This document shows, in pieces, positions 51,633 to 60,967 of a DNA stretch of 64,000 nt (the first letter of the stretch is position 1; each line of letters starts with the position of its first letter). The DNA is from Opitutaceae bacterium. Lineage in GTDB: Bacteria > Verrucomicrobiota > Verrucomicrobiia > Opitutales > Opitutaceae. The position numbers and the translations under genes are program-made. The stretch covers positions 19,748-83,747 of the forward strand of contig JAEUGY010000113.1 of assembly GCA_016794625.1 (NCBI GenBank). The letters run 5' to 3'. Below the pieces are notes generated by a model. It ran no database searches, had not been told where the DNA came from, and was given only the letters and a program-made list of their open reading frames with translations.

Positions 51633-54134
51633 ATGAGCAGTCACCCCTCCTCCCGATCCCGACTCTGGTTTGCGGCTTTGCTGAGCTTCTCCCCTGCGGG
51701 ACTTTGGAGCCAGAAGGCTCCCGCAACCTCCACCCCCGCTCCAGGGGAGTCCATTCTTGAGTTGACGACCTTCACGGTCACGGCTGAGCAGGAGCGTGGA
51801 TACCTGGCCGGCAACGCCATCTCCGGCACCAAGACAAACACGGCGCTGCGCGACCTGCCGATCAGCCTATCGGTCATCACGTCCGAGGTTCTCAATGACC
51901 TGAATGGTGCACTGCCGACCGATGCCCTGAACTACTCGCCGAGCGTGGCGATGACGAACGCGCAGACCGTGGGCAACATCCAGGGGTCGCCTTTCAACAC
52001 GGGCAATACGACGGTGCGCGGCAGCGGCACCTTCTTCACGATGCGCGACGGATTCCGCACCTATAGCGAGCCGGCGTCGGTAGGGGTGCAGCGCATCGAA
52101 GTGGTCAAGGGGCCTGCCGCCGTTCTCTACGGCATCACCAAGCCGGGCGGTATCGTCAACTACATCACCAAGGTGCCGGAACATGACAAGGTCTCCGGAC
52201 GTGCCAGCTTCACCTACGGATCCTATCAATCGACGCGCACCTCGATTGATCTGAACTACGGAAAGCTCCTCGATGGACGGCTCGCGTTTCGGCTCAATGC
52301 GTCTTACAACGACCTTGCCACCTGGTTTCGCTTTTCGAAGTCGTCAGAGAAAGTGATCATGCCGGCTGTTTCCTACCGGCCCTTTCCCGGCACCGACATT
52401 CTGGTGCAGTACGACTTTTCCGAGCGGATTTTTCCGGCGAACAGCACCGACTACTTCACCCGCCCGGTCGCCGGCTATCGCGGCAGTTCGGTGCCATTCT
52501 TCATCTACCCGGCTGGTCCGACGGACCCCGTCGCGTCGCTGACACCGCAACTGACGCCGGGGCTCACGCCCGACTTTACGTTTCGTGGTTATGCATCGGG
52601 CACGCGCGTTCCCTATCGGACGGGCATTGTCGCTGTGACGCAGCGGCTGGGAGACCTGACGTTCAACGCCCAGTTCAGCCGCAGTCGCCGCAACAATCTG
52701 AGAGTGGCCTTTGCCCCGACCGCACAGTTTACCGGCTCGCTGACCGATGCGGCGGCCGCCAACACGGTCCTCGCCGCGCCACGCGTGCGAAAGCAGTATG
52801 AATCACGGGATGCGTACAACGAGCTCGACAATTTCAACCTGACAGCGATCTACCAGCGGGACGTACGTCTGCCCCTTTTCGGCGACACCCGGCAGAAGGT
52901 GATCGTCGGCCTGAGCCGGTTGGAAGAAAACTACGAGGCCTGGCGCTGGCGCGAGTTCCGCGCAGGCACGACGACCCGGATCAACTGGTACTTTCCGCTG
53001 ACGCCAACCTCCGGCACCGGACTGCCCGCTGCCTTCCCATTCGGCGCGGTGCAGCGCGATCCCAGTCAGAATGAGGCGGAAAACAACGACTTCAGTCTCG
53101 GGTACGTTGCCTGGTCGGCTGAACTTTTGAAACGGCGGCTCATCCTGAACGCCGGCGTGGTCCGTGCCCTTTTCACGCAGGAGCGCCAGCAAGGCACCGC
53201 AGCGGGCGGCTACACCGGCTTTTCCAATCCCGCCGACCAGAACAGCCCCCTGCTCGGAGCGATCGTGCGACCGTTGCCGTGGGCCGGGGTCTATGTGCAG
53301 CACTCCAAGTCGTTCAATCCGAACACGAGCGCCCGAGACGGATTCGGCAACCCGCTCGCGCCCGAACAGGGGGATGGGTATGAAGTCGGGGTCAAACTGG
53401 ACCCTTGGGAGGGCAAGCTGACGGCCAATGTTGCCGTCTATGAGACCGTGGAGAAGAGCCGGTTGATTTCCGATCCCAACGCACCGAACAGCAACTCATT
53501 CTACCTCGACGCCAGCGGCAACCCGCAGCCGTTGTCTGGACCGGACGATCCTCGTTTCAATCCGAATCTGCCGGGACAGCAGCGGGGGGCCAACAAGACC
53601 GTGGGTGAAGCCACCAGCGAGGGCTTTGAAATCGAGGTGATCTGGAGTCCTGTCCGGCAGGTTCAGGTGCTCGCGGCGTACACGTATCTCGACGGGTATG
53701 TGTCGAAAGATCTGAATACTTCGCCCGCGACCTGGATTGGACGTCCTCTGCCCAACAACTACTACCACCGGGCCGCGGCCCTGGCCAAGTATCGTTTCAC
53801 CGACGGGCGTCTGAAGGGTCTCGATGTCGTGTTTGGTGCGAATTGGCGGAGTGAGATCTTTCGCGATGCCATCAACGCGACGGCGGACTCCACCACATCG
53901 CTGGTCAGCCCGGTGGCCCGCTTTGGCAAGCCGGCCTGGGATGGAGATTTCAAGCTCGGCTATCAAACCCGACTCTTCGGGCGGAGGACCACGCTTCAAT
54001 TCAACGTGAAGAATGTGTTTGGACGGGAGCTCGGCGTGGGCTGGAAGCCTGCGACCGACCGGAGCTACGCCTACGAGCAATTCTACTACACGGTGCCAAA
54101 GAGCTATGCCTTCACGGTGGGCTTCGACCTGTAA
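51633..54134 (+). CDS. TonB-dependent outer-membrane receptor
   Basis: A protein of 833 residues from ATG 51633 with a signal peptide (LWFAALLSFSPAGLWSQ). The N-terminal TonB-box-like LTTFTVTAEQE is followed by the plug (NTTVRGSGTFFTMRDGFRTY, VVKGPAAVLYGITKPGGIVNY) and a 22-strand barrel ending in SYAFTVGFDL, with the expected C-terminal aromatic residues. It should carry an oligosaccharide across the outer membrane to feed the SSS symporter and the GH27 enzyme. A 7-bp-stem hairpin (54149-54155 with 54171-54177) follows the stop and could weaken read-through into the next gene. Confidence 0.94.
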   Translation: MSSHPSSRSRLWFAALLSFSPAGLWSQKAPATSTPAPGESILELTTFTVTAEQERGYLAGNAISGTKTNTALRDLPISLSVITSEVLNDLNGALPTDALNYSPSVAMTNAQTVGNIQGSPFNTGNTTVRGSGTFFTMRDGFRTYSEPASVGVQRIEVVKGPAAVLYGITKPGGIVNYITKVPEHDKVSGRASFTYGSYQSTRTSIDLNYGKLLDGRLAFRLNASYNDLATWFRFSKSSEKVIMPAVSYRPFPGTDILVQYDFSERIFPANSTDYFTRPVAGYRGSSVPFFIYPAGPTDPVASLTPQLTPGLTPDFTFRGYASGTRVPYRTGIVAVTQRLGDLTFNAQFSRSRRNNLRVAFAPTAQFTGSLTDAAAANTVLAAPRVRKQYESRDAYNELDNFNLTAIYQRDVRLPLFGDTRQKVIVGLSRLEENYEAWRWREFRAGTTTRINWYFPLTPTSGTGLPAAFPFGAVQRDPSQNEAENNDFSLGYVAWSAELLKRRLILNAGVVRALFTQERQQGTAAGGYTGFSNPADQNSPLLGAIVRPLPWAGVYVQHSKSFNPNTSARDGFGNPLAPEQGDGYEVGVKLDPWEGKLTANVAVYETVEKSRLISDPNAPNSNSFYLDASGNPQPLSGPDDPRFNPNLPGQQRGANKTVGEATSEGFEIEVIWSPVRQVQVLAAYTYLDGYVSKDLNTSPATWIGRPLPNNYYHRAAALAKYRFTDGRLKGLDVVFGANWRSEIFRDAINATADSTTSLVSPVARFGKPAWDGDFKLGYQTRLFGRRTTLQFNVKNVFGRELGVGWKPATDRSYAYEQFYYTVPKSYAFTVGFDL

Positions 54135-54217
54135 GGAAGCTCGTGGCTGGTCCGGTGGCCTCACCTGGGTCCGGACCCGCCGTCACCCCAATCACATGAG
54201 CCGATCCGAATTTCTTC

Positions 54218-55552
54218 ATGATTGCTGATCTTCGCATGCGCCCTCCGATGGGCTGGAACAGTTGGAACTGCTTTGGCGTGGATGTACGCGAAGCCGATGT
54301 GCGGGCGACGGTCGACTATGTCGCCGATCATCTTCGTCCCTATGGTTGGGAGTACGTGGTCGTCGATGCCGGCTGGTACCTGGCGCCGGGTGTGACCACC
54401 GCGAACTTCAAACAGCCGCGCCCGGGGCAACGGATCGACGTCCACGGGCGTCTGGAACCGGCGCCGCACAAGTTTCCAAGTTCGGCGGGCGGCCAGGGGT
54501 TCCGGCCTTTGGCCGATTACGTGCACCGCCGGGGATTGAAGTTCGGTCTGCACATCATGCGGGGCATTCCGTGGCAGGCGGTCGATGCGGATACACCCTT
54601 GCACCGTTCGACGCTGACGGCGCGGCAGGTAGCGAAGCCTGACGACACATGCCCTTGGTATCAGGGCATGTTGGGGCTTCAGCCGGGAGCGGGAGCGCTG
54701 GCATATTACCGATCGCTGGTTGAATTGTATGCGCAGTGGGAGGTCGACTTCGTCAAGGCGGATGACATCGCGTTTCCGTACCACCGCGAAGAGCTGGCCG
54801 CTCTTTCGCAGGCGGTCCAGGAGAGTCCGCGTCCGATGCTGCTCAGCCTGTCACCGGGTCCTGCGCCGGTGGGTGAGGCTGACCAGCTCGCGGACTCGGC
54901 CCACCTGTGGAGGATTTCACCGGATTTCTGGGATGATTGGAGGTTGCTGCATCGACAGTTTTCCCTCTGCCGCGCCTGGCAGGGAAGGGCGCCCGTTGGA
55001 CGATGGCCGGATTGCGACATGCTCCCGATTGGAAAACTGCGGATCACCGGACCCGACGACTACTCAGTCAGCGAACTCGGCTTGGGAGCGGACGAGCTGA
55101 CCAACGAGTACTCCCGATTCAGCCCGGTCGAGGCGAGATCCCTCTTCACCCTCTGGGCGATGTTCCGTTCGCCTCTGTTCCTCGGTGGCTACCTCCCCGA
55201 GAATGATGCGATGACCAAGTCGCTGGTCACCCACTCCGAGGTGATTGGGATCAATCAGGAGAGCACCCAAAACCGGGAGGTCTATTTTGACGATGCCACG
55301 TCGGTCTGGTCTGCGCAATCGACGTGCCATTCCGGCCGGTACTTGGCGGTCTTCAATTTGCTGGATCCCGACGGAAAACGGGCGCATCCCGTGCGTTGGC
55401 GTGATCTCGGCCTTTCGACCGGATGTCAGGCGCGAGAAGTGTGGACCGGGGACCGCTTGTTCCTCGATCCGGCGGCGCTCGCGACCGGCGACGTCCCCCC
55501 ACACGGCGTGCGACTCTACTGTTTGGACACGACCGCGAACGTCCCCACCTGA
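54218..55552 (+). CDS. GH27 alpha-galactosidase
   Basis: A protein of 444 residues without a signal peptide, so cytoplasmic; an alternative start is the Met at 54236. The GH27 hallmark RPPMGWNSWNCFG opens the protein. Asp182 in DFVKADDIAF aligns with the nucleophile region, and RWPDCDMLP holds the acid/base region. Also typical: WEYVVVDAGWY and FRSPLFLGGYL. Members release terminal alpha-galactose, or alpha-N-acetylgalactosamine or beta-arabinopyranose in close relatives. It is the last gene of the LacI-regulated locus; a sugar imported through the TonB and SSS pair would be split here. Confidence 0.93.
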   Translation: MIADLRMRPPMGWNSWNCFGVDVREADVRATVDYVADHLRPYGWEYVVVDAGWYLAPGVTTANFKQPRPGQRIDVHGRLEPAPHKFPSSAGGQGFRPLADYVHRRGLKFGLHIMRGIPWQAVDADTPLHRSTLTARQVAKPDDTCPWYQGMLGLQPGAGALAYYRSLVELYAQWEVDFVKADDIAFPYHREELAALSQAVQESPRPMLLSLSPGPAPVGEADQLADSAHLWRISPDFWDDWRLLHRQFSLCRAWQGRAPVGRWPDCDMLPIGKLRITGPDDYSVSELGLGADELTNEYSRFSPVEARSLFTLWAMFRSPLFLGGYLPENDAMTKSLVTHSEVIGINQESTQNREVYFDDATSVWSAQSTCHSGRYLAVFNLLDPDGKRAHPVRWRDLGLSTGCQAREVWTGDRLFLDPAALATGDVPPHGVRLYCLDTTANVPT

Positions 55553-55570
55553 CGTGGTGCAGCCTGGGCG

Positions 55571-55888
55571 TCACTCGTGGCGCAGGGCGTCGATCGGGTT
55601 CAAGCGGGCGGCGCGTCGGGCCGGGGCGTAACCGAAGAGGATGCCGACGATCGCGGAAAAGAAGAACGCGATCAGGTTGATCTGGAGGTTGAAGTTGAAG
55701 GGGACGTGAATGAGTGTCGCCAGGCCGAAGCAGAGTGCGAGGGCCAGCAGGATGCCCAGGAGGCCGCCGAGGCAGGAGAGGGTCACTGCCTCGACCAGAA
55801 ACTGGAGCAGCACCTCCCGGCCGAGCGCGCCGATGGCGAGGCGGATGCCGATTTCGCGGGTCCGTTCGGTCACGGAGACGAGCATGAC
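55571..55888 (-). pseudogene. 3' fragment of a MacB/FtsX-type ABC permease gene
   Basis: About 105 codons matching only the C-terminal end of MacB-type permeases: VMLVSVTERTREIGIRLAIG, a membrane helix pair, and the closing PARRAARLNPIDALRHE. Homology stops abruptly at Val near 55888; upstream codons do not match the rest of the family, and no frame nearby continues it. No ATPase or periplasmic core is left. Remnant of a deletion or recombination; a short in-frame ATG at 55912 could still allow a peptide. Confidence 0.8.
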
Positions 55889-56000
55889 CGGTCGCGATCC
55901 GGGGTGGGTCAAGACCCCATGGGGATAACCGGGGTCGAGGGCTAGAGTCCTGCTCTGCGGCGGCGCGGTTCTTTCGGCCTTCTTCCATCCCTGTCACGAT

Positions 56001-56303
56001 ATGAATTCTTCCTTTTCCCAACCCACGTCGCCCGCGGTCGAGCCCAGTGAGGACGAGATCCGCGACTATGCGTTTCACCTCTATGAACTCGATCACTGTG
56101 CCGACGGACATCATCTCGAACATTGGTTTGAAGCCACGGCCTGTTTGAAGGCGAACATTCCGCGCCATGACTCACACCAACGCCTGCACCCCTACCCAAG
56201 CGGATCGGGGCAGACCAAGGTCTTTGCGGAGTCTGCGGTAACACAAACCGTGCCGTCGAGTCCGGAGGCGCCGCACAACGCGCGCCGCGGCCGCTCCACC
56301 TAG
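56001..56303 (+). CDS. DUF2934 small protein
   Basis: A protein of 100 residues from ATG 56001. The DUF2934 signature lies at residues 18-50 (EDEIRDYAFHLYELDHC, HHLEHWFEATACLK), a small helical domain of unknown function found in many soil Proteobacteria and Verrucomicrobia. The C-terminal half is disordered (Ser/Pro/Arg-rich). It stands just downstream of the permease remnant. The boundary is convincing but nothing shows what it binds. Confidence 0.75.
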   Translation: MNSSFSQPTSPAVEPSEDEIRDYAFHLYELDHCADGHHLEHWFEATACLKANIPRHDSHQRLHPYPSGSGQTKVFAESAVTQTVPSSPEAPHNARRGRST

Positions 56304-56416
56304 CAACGACCCGGATCGAGAAATCGATTTCCGATGACCTGAACGGGACAAGGCCGCTCCGGATCGCATTCCCTGCGAGTCGGGTCGACCAGGTTAAGAA
56401 CAACAGGAGAGTGAGG

Positions 56417-56839
56417 ATGCCGGCAGACTCGATAGAACAACCGAACGATTGGTCCGCCTCTTTCGGCGACCTCGGCCCCCAGGCGCGCGACTGGATGTGC
56501 GACTGTGTACGTGAACTGGCCTTTATAGCCGGTCAATTTGTCCATTCCGCGACCCCCGCCGACTCCCTGGTCGGACCTTTGCCTGATCCGGACGAGCGCG
56601 AGGCGATCCTGGAGGCGCTCCCCGAAAAGAAACGGTGGGATCCTGTGCCCGGGTCGGAAGGTTCGCAGGCTCCGGTTTCACCGAGCGAAGAGGAAGACGA
56701 GGAAGGGAACAGCGTCACGGATCAGCTCGTACTCACGGGTGTCGAGGAGGCGGCGCGAGAGCAGGCGCGTGAAGCGGATATCTCGGCGGAGCCGCCCGAT
56801 GAGGCATCCGAAGACCAAAGAAAGTCCGAAAAACCATGA
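56417..56839 (+). CDS. Acidic hypothetical protein, coupled to an oxidoreductase
   Basis: A protein of 140 residues. The start at ATG 56417 is supported by AGGAG at 56405-56409 with 7-nt spacing; the GTG at 56411 is too close. No recognised domain: a short helical stretch (GPQARDWMCDCVRELAFIAG) with two close cysteines (MCDC), then a strongly acidic tail (SEEEDEEGNS and EADISAEPPDEASED). The last four bases overlap the ATG of the MDR oxidoreductase (ATGA at 56836), so the frame is real and co-translated. It could be a partner or chaperone of that enzyme (inference). Confidence 0.65.
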   Translation: MPADSIEQPNDWSASFGDLGPQARDWMCDCVRELAFIAGQFVHSATPADSLVGPLPDPDEREAILEALPEKKRWDPVPGSEGSQAPVSPSEEEDEEGNSVTDQLVLTGVEEAAREQAREADISAEPPDEASEDQRKSEKP

Positions 56840-57840
56840 ATGCCCTCACCGGTCGGGAAGTTCGCCTGCAATCGCGACCGCGGGGCATGCCCCGGGCCAG
56901 CGATTTTGTCATCGCCCCGTCGACCCTCGCTTCTCTGGAGCCCGGCGAGGTTCTGGTCCGAAACCATTTTCTCTCGGTCGACCCCTACATGCGGGGTCGC
57001 ATGAACGAAGGGCCCTCCTACTCGCCGGCCTTCGAGCTAGGCAAACCCATGGAAGGCGGAGCGGTGGGCGAAGTGATGGAATCGAGATCGCCTGAGTTCA
57101 AACCCGGTGACGCGGTACTTTCCCGCTACGGCTGGCGCGATCGGTTCACCGCGAAGCCGGAGGACCTGCATCGGGTGTCCCACGACGTGGCGCCGCTCTC
57201 TTTGTTCCTGGGTGCGTTGGGCATGACCGGATTGACGGCTTGGGTTGGCCTCCGCCTGAGCGAAGCCAAAGCCGGAGAAACGGTGTACGTCTCCGGCGCG
57301 GCCGGCGCGGTGGGACATATCGCCGGGCAATTGGCGAAGCTTCGTGGGTGCCGCGTCATCGGTTCAGCCGGTTCGAGCGAGAAGGTCTCGTTTTTGCGGG
57401 ATACCTGCGGCTTCGATGTCGCGTTTGACTACTCTGTGCAGCCGGTGGTGGAACAACTGCGGGAGGCGGCGCCGGATGGCATCGACGTGTACTTCGACAA
57501 TGTGGGCGGAGCGACGCTGGCGGCTGCGCTGACCTCACTGCGAATCCACGGTCGCATCGTTGCCTGTGGCAGCATTTCCGGATACAACGACGAGAAACCG
57601 GCCCCCGGACCGACCAATCTCTTCAACGTCATCACCAAACGGCTGACGATGAGGGGCCTGATCGTCGGCGACTGGCTCGGGCTGGAGAACGAGTTCCGAG
57701 CGGAGGTAGGCGGATTGCTGCGTTCCGGAGCTTTGAAAAGCAAGGAGACGGTGGTGGACGGACTTGACCGGTCCGTGGACGCGTTTCTCGGACTCTTTTC
57801 CGGAAACAACGTTGGAAAGATGATCGTGAAGCTCAGCTGA
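56836..57840 (+). CDS. NADP-dependent MDR oxidoreductase (prostaglandin/curcumin reductase-like)
   Basis: A protein of 334 residues. N-terminal VLVRNHFLSVDPYMRGRMNE is diagnostic for the leukotriene B4 dehydrogenase/CurA branch, which has no zinc. The nucleotide-binding part shows VYVSGAAGAVGHIAGQLAKL and GCRVIGSAGSSEKV, then VYFDNVGGATLAAAL. It reduces double bonds of alpha,beta-unsaturated ketones or aldehydes with NADPH, usually in detoxification. ATG overlaps the end of the acidic upstream gene. Length agrees with the family (about 330-340). Confidence 0.93.
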   Translation: MNALTGREVRLQSRPRGMPRASDFVIAPSTLASLEPGEVLVRNHFLSVDPYMRGRMNEGPSYSPAFELGKPMEGGAVGEVMESRSPEFKPGDAVLSRYGWRDRFTAKPEDLHRVSHDVAPLSLFLGALGMTGLTAWVGLRLSEAKAGETVYVSGAAGAVGHIAGQLAKLRGCRVIGSAGSSEKVSFLRDTCGFDVAFDYSVQPVVEQLREAAPDGIDVYFDNVGGATLAAALTSLRIHGRIVACGSISGYNDEKPAPGPTNLFNVITKRLTMRGLIVGDWLGLENEFRAEVGGLLRSGALKSKETVVDGLDRSVDAFLGLFSGNNVGKMIVKLS

Positions 57841-57879
57841 TCGGGGGCGTGAGTCCGTCCGACCCCGGTCGCGACCTGT

Positions 57880-58851
57880 TCAGTTTACGGTGTCGGCCGC
57901 AGCGCGGCTCTTCAGCCGCTCGGCCAGGGCGCGGATGTGACGGTCATCGGTGCCGCAGCAACCCCCGAGCAGCCGCAGACCGAAATCGTTCTGCAGATCG
58001 ATCATTGCCTGGGCAAAACGGGCGGGCTCCTCCTCGACCAGATGTTCAAGTCCGTCGAGGGCTTCGGGACTGAGGGCGGCGGTATTGCCGAGCACACCGA
58101 GGAGACGGCTTCGCACCCAGGATGGACAGTGCGTCTCGTCTTGGAGGGCCGAGTGGACAAACCCGGGATGGGTGCAGTTGATCAAATAGGCGGTCGGGGA
58201 CGGCTGTGCGTGTGCATCGATCCGGCGGATTGCCTCGGCCAGTGGTGTACCGTCCAGCAAGGTTCCGTTCGGTCGGAGAACAAAACCCAGTACGTAGGGA
58301 CGGCCCGTGACGGCGAGTGCGGCGGCCAGGACCAGGGCCTCGCTCAAAGCCGGCAGGGTGATGCCGAAGAGAAAGTCGACGCCCGCGTCTGCGAGTTGCC
58401 CGGACTGCCAGGCGTGAAAACGACGGGCTTCGGCTTCCGAGAGCGCCTGCTCCGGCCGGTAGGCGTCACCGCGCGGACCGATCAGACCGCCGATCAGAAG
58501 ACTCGACGCGTAATCACCCGTTTCGGCCCGTAGTTCCTGCAGCAGACGAACATTGTCCGCGTTGACCGGGCGGTGACTCCAGCCGGCGGCGGCAATGTTC
58601 TGCTGTTGCGCGCGCCACGTGGAGGCGGTCAGCAGCATGGGCAGGCGATGGGTGCGTCCGATCTCGATGTAGCCCCGGTAGAGCTCTGCCAACGCGGCCC
58701 GCCGAATCGGATCGTAGACGAAGGCCGAGTTCAGCAACGCCCCGTCGAGGGGCGTCGCCGGGTTGCGTCGCAGCCGCTCGATGATCGCACCCTCGCCCAG
58801 AAGGCGCGGTGCGGCGCGAATAAATTCGGGCAGGGAGAGCGTGGGTGCCAT
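57880..58851 (-). CDS. Homocysteine S-methyltransferase-family protein (MmuM/BHMT-like)
   Basis: A protein of 323 residues from ATG 58851. The TIM-barrel shows GALLNSAFVYDPIRR near the N-terminus. The zinc cysteines appear as LINCTHP and the late pair GGCCGTD (residues about 295-300). Such enzymes methylate homocysteine from S-methylmethionine, betaine or a related donor. Short N-terminal variants with unknown donors are common. It is convergent with the MDR oxidoreductase (39-bp gap). Confidence 0.88.
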   Translation of the reverse strand: MAPTLSLPEFIRAAPRLLGEGAIIERLRRNPATPLDGALLNSAFVYDPIRRAALAELYRGYIEIGRTHRLPMLLTASTWRAQQQNIAAAGWSHRPVNADNVRLLQELRAETGDYASSLLIGGLIGPRGDAYRPEQALSEAEARRFHAWQSGQLADAGVDFLFGITLPALSEALVLAAALAVTGRPYVLGFVLRPNGTLLDGTPLAEAIRRIDAHAQPSPTAYLINCTHPGFVHSALQDETHCPSWVRSRLLGVLGNTAALSPEALDGLEHLVEEEPARFAQAMIDLQNDFGLRLLGGCCGTDDRHIRALAERLKSRAAADTVN

Positions 58852-58963
58852 GGGATCGCACTAAGTTGGTCCGGAGCCTGGCCCGTGTCGACGTTGTTGC
58901 CAGCCAGGACCGACTCCCGAATTGGGGAGCCTGCAGCGGTGAGGGAGCGCGAACCCTGATTGA

Positions 58964-59974
58964 TTAGGACCGTAGCCAACGACGTCGCGAGAGGATCGTG
59001 CCGGACGACGCAGGGCGGGGCTGCGGACGCCAGCGGGAGATGAGTTCGTCCACCGCCTCACTGAAGTCTTCATACTGAAAGCGGAATCCTGCCTGGAGCA
59101 GTCGCGTCGGAACCACCCGTCTGCTTTTGAGCAGGAGCTCGGTTTCGGTCCGCCGCAGCAGAGCACCTGCCTCCAGGAGTACCCGAGGCACGGGGAAGGC
59201 GGCCCACGTACCGAGCGCCTCATGCAGACAGGCCATGAAGTCGCGATTCGGCAGCGGGTGGGGCGCACTCAGGTTGAAGGCGCCCGTGAGGTCGCTGCGG
59301 GAGAGCAGAAAGAGCACAGCCGCGACGAAGTCGTGCTCGTGTATCCAGGAAACAAACTGCCGGCCATTGCCCTGCCGTCCGACGCCGAGACGGGCCAGCC
59401 GGGCGAGCACGTCGAACACACCGCCCCGATCGACGCTCAAAGTTAGAGCCGAACGCAACACCACCTTGCGTGTGGCGGGCGTCGGCGCGGCGTTGAGCTC
59501 GGCTTCCCAGGCCCGGGCGATGTCCACGCTCCGTCCCCAGAGCGCGGGCACCCCGGGTTCCGCCCCGCCAAGGCTTCCGGTGATTTCATCATTCGGGGCG
59601 TCGAAGCGATGCGAGTAGATCGTGGCGGTGCCCGCCTGGAGCCAGATGGCCGGCGGACGCGAACAGGCCGCAATGGCCTGGCCCATCACGCGGGTCGAGT
59701 CGACCCGTGAGCTCCGCATCGCTTCCAGGTTACGTTCCGTATAGCGGCAGTCCACCGAACGCCCGGCCAGGTTGATGACGGCATCCACTCCTTCGAGGTC
59801 AGCACACCAAGGACCGAGCGTTCTCCCGTCCCACTGCACCTCGCGCAGAAGGGGCGTCGGCGCTTCGGCGGGCGGTCGGCGGGTGAGCACCACACAGGAG
59901 TGACCCTGCGACGTCAGCGCACGCACCAGCAACCGTCCGACCTGTCCTGTGCCTCCGGCGAGAATGATTTCCAT
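58964..59974 (-). CDS. TIGR01777 family epimerase (YfcH-like SDR)
   Basis: A protein of 336 residues from ATG 59974. The NAD-binding motif is GGTGQVGRLLVRAL, followed by VDAVINLAGRSVD and RSSRVDSTRVMG typical of the family. The C-terminal DUF1731 part holds VPTRLLQAGFRFQYEDFSEA. The substrate in bacteria is unknown; plant and cyanobacterial relatives act in chloroplast division or sugar-nucleotide change. It follows the membrane-protein gene (15 bp) on the same strand, so both may respond to the GbsR/MarR-like repressor. Confidence 0.92.
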   Translation of the reverse strand: MEIILAGGTGQVGRLLVRALTSQGHSCVVLTRRPPAEAPTPLLREVQWDGRTLGPWCADLEGVDAVINLAGRSVDCRYTERNLEAMRSSRVDSTRVMGQAIAACSRPPAIWLQAGTATIYSHRFDAPNDEITGSLGGAEPGVPALWGRSVDIARAWEAELNAAPTPATRKVVLRSALTLSVDRGGVFDVLARLARLGVGRQGNGRQFVSWIHEHDFVAAVLFLLSRSDLTGAFNLSAPHPLPNRDFMACLHEALGTWAAFPVPRVLLEAGALLRRTETELLLKSRRVVPTRLLQAGFRFQYEDFSEAVDELISRWRPQPRPASSGTILSRRRWLRS

Positions 59975-59988
59975 GACGGGTGGTGGGT

Positions 59989-60387
59989 TCAGACGTGGGG
60001 TAGGGCCGGGGGGGCGGCAGGGGTGGCTTCGATCCCAGCCGGACGCAGACCCTTGCGGCGCATCTTGTCGAAATTGAAGACATTGAAGAAGTGCATCCCG
60101 CCGAGCACCAAGAGTACGAAGCCGAGCTTGGTGCTGACGAATTCGAAGGCCTCCTGCGTATTGCCGGGTTTGACACCGAATCTCAGGGCGAAGGCGATGA
60201 AACCCACATTGATCAGGTAGAACCCGACCACGAGCAGGTGATTGACGGAATCGGCCATGGCTTCGCTGCCTCGAAAAGCCTGCACGAGAAAAATGCGCCC
60301 ATTACGATGAAGGGTGCGGGCGACCCAAATGGTCAGCGCGAGACTGGCCAGCGTGTAGAGCAGGTAACAAAGGACGGTGATATTCAT
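59989..60387 (-). CDS. Small integral membrane protein, probable target of the adjacent GbsR/MarR regulator
   Basis: A protein of 132 residues from ATG 60387 with three membrane helices (NITVLCYLLYTLASLALTIW, HLLVVGFYLINVGFIAFAL, STKLGFVLLVLGGMHFFNVF) and a basic end. No Pfam-type signature recognised. Its upstream region carries an operator-like palindrome (60405-60422) matching that of the regulator. It is followed by the epimerase gene. Confidence 0.8.
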   Translation of the reverse strand: MNITVLCYLLYTLASLALTIWVARTLHRNGRIFLVQAFRGSEAMADSVNHLLVVGFYLINVGFIAFALRFGVKPGNTQEAFEFVSTKLGFVLLVLGGMHFFNVFNFDKMRRKGLRPAGIEATPAAPPALPHV

Positions 60388-60404
60388 GGTCGTTATGTTT
60401 GTTA

Positions 60405-60422
60405 TTTCAGTCTAAACAGAAA
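60405..60422. promoter_or_regulatory. Operator-like palindrome, GbsR/MarR type, copy 2
   Basis: TTTCAGT-CTAA-ACAGAAA: the same 7-4-7 geometry as the copy at 60968-60985, with one mismatch between the arms. It lies 18 bp upstream of the membrane-protein start, in the 53-bp gap after the regulator gene. Confidence 0.65.
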
Positions 60423-60440
60423 TTTAGGGATACGAAAAAC

Positions 60441-60965
60441 TCACTCCACGAGGCGAAAGATGGAGTCTCCGAGCTTGCTCAACCGCCGAAGATTCTGGGG
60501 CGAAAGTTTGGCCGCCCGTTCACCCCAGCCATCGGCCAGTTCGAGAAACTCGAGCATGGCCGCCAGGCGCTCGGCGGCGTCGGGAGAGGACGGAGTCGGT
60601 GCGGTTTTGGCTTCCGCGGCGCAGTCGCGCAACACCTCCAACGTAGGCTCCACTTCCCGCCGTTTGCGTTCCCGGAGGATGACCCGGAACGTCTCCCAGA
60701 CATCCGCCAGCGTCTCGAAGTGATCCCGCCGGTCGCCCAGCTGGTGGGCCACCTTGACGAGCCCCCAGCCCTGCAGCTCCCGGAGGCCGGTGCTGACGTT
60801 CGAGCGGGCGATTTCCAGCGTCTCGGCAATTTCATCGGCGGCCAAAGGGCGGCCCATGATGTAGAGCAGCGCGTGAATCTGGGCGACCGAGCGATTGATG
60901 CCCCACTTCGCGCCCATTTCGCCCCAATGGACGATGAACTTTTGCACGGGTGGGTTGAGTTTCAT
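60441..60965 (-). CDS. GbsR/MarR-family transcriptional regulator
   Basis: A protein of 174 residues from ATG 60965. Winged-helix core: VQKFIVHWGEMGAKWGINRS, AQIHALLYIMGRPLAADEIA and EIARSNVSTGLRELQGWGLV, a GbsR-type pattern. It ends with a helical dimerisation tail. It probably represses itself and the downstream membrane protein and epimerase in response to an unknown ligand. A perfect 18-bp palindrome sits 2 bp upstream of its ATG, overlapping the promoter, and a similar one precedes the next gene. Confidence 0.92.
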   Translation of the reverse strand: MKLNPPVQKFIVHWGEMGAKWGINRSVAQIHALLYIMGRPLAADEIAETLEIARSNVSTGLRELQGWGLVKVAHQLGDRRDHFETLADVWETFRVILRERKRREVEPTLEVLRDCAAEAKTAPTPSSPDAAERLAAMLEFLELADGWGERAAKLSPQNLRRLSKLGDSIFRLVE

Positions 60966-60967
60966 TG

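Noticed and set aside
54149..54177. Hairpin after the TonB receptor stop (GGTCCGG with CCGGACC)
   Set aside because: Could be a terminator, but there is no T-tract and the loop is 15 nt; the next gene belongs to the same locus, so it is only mentioned with the receptor.
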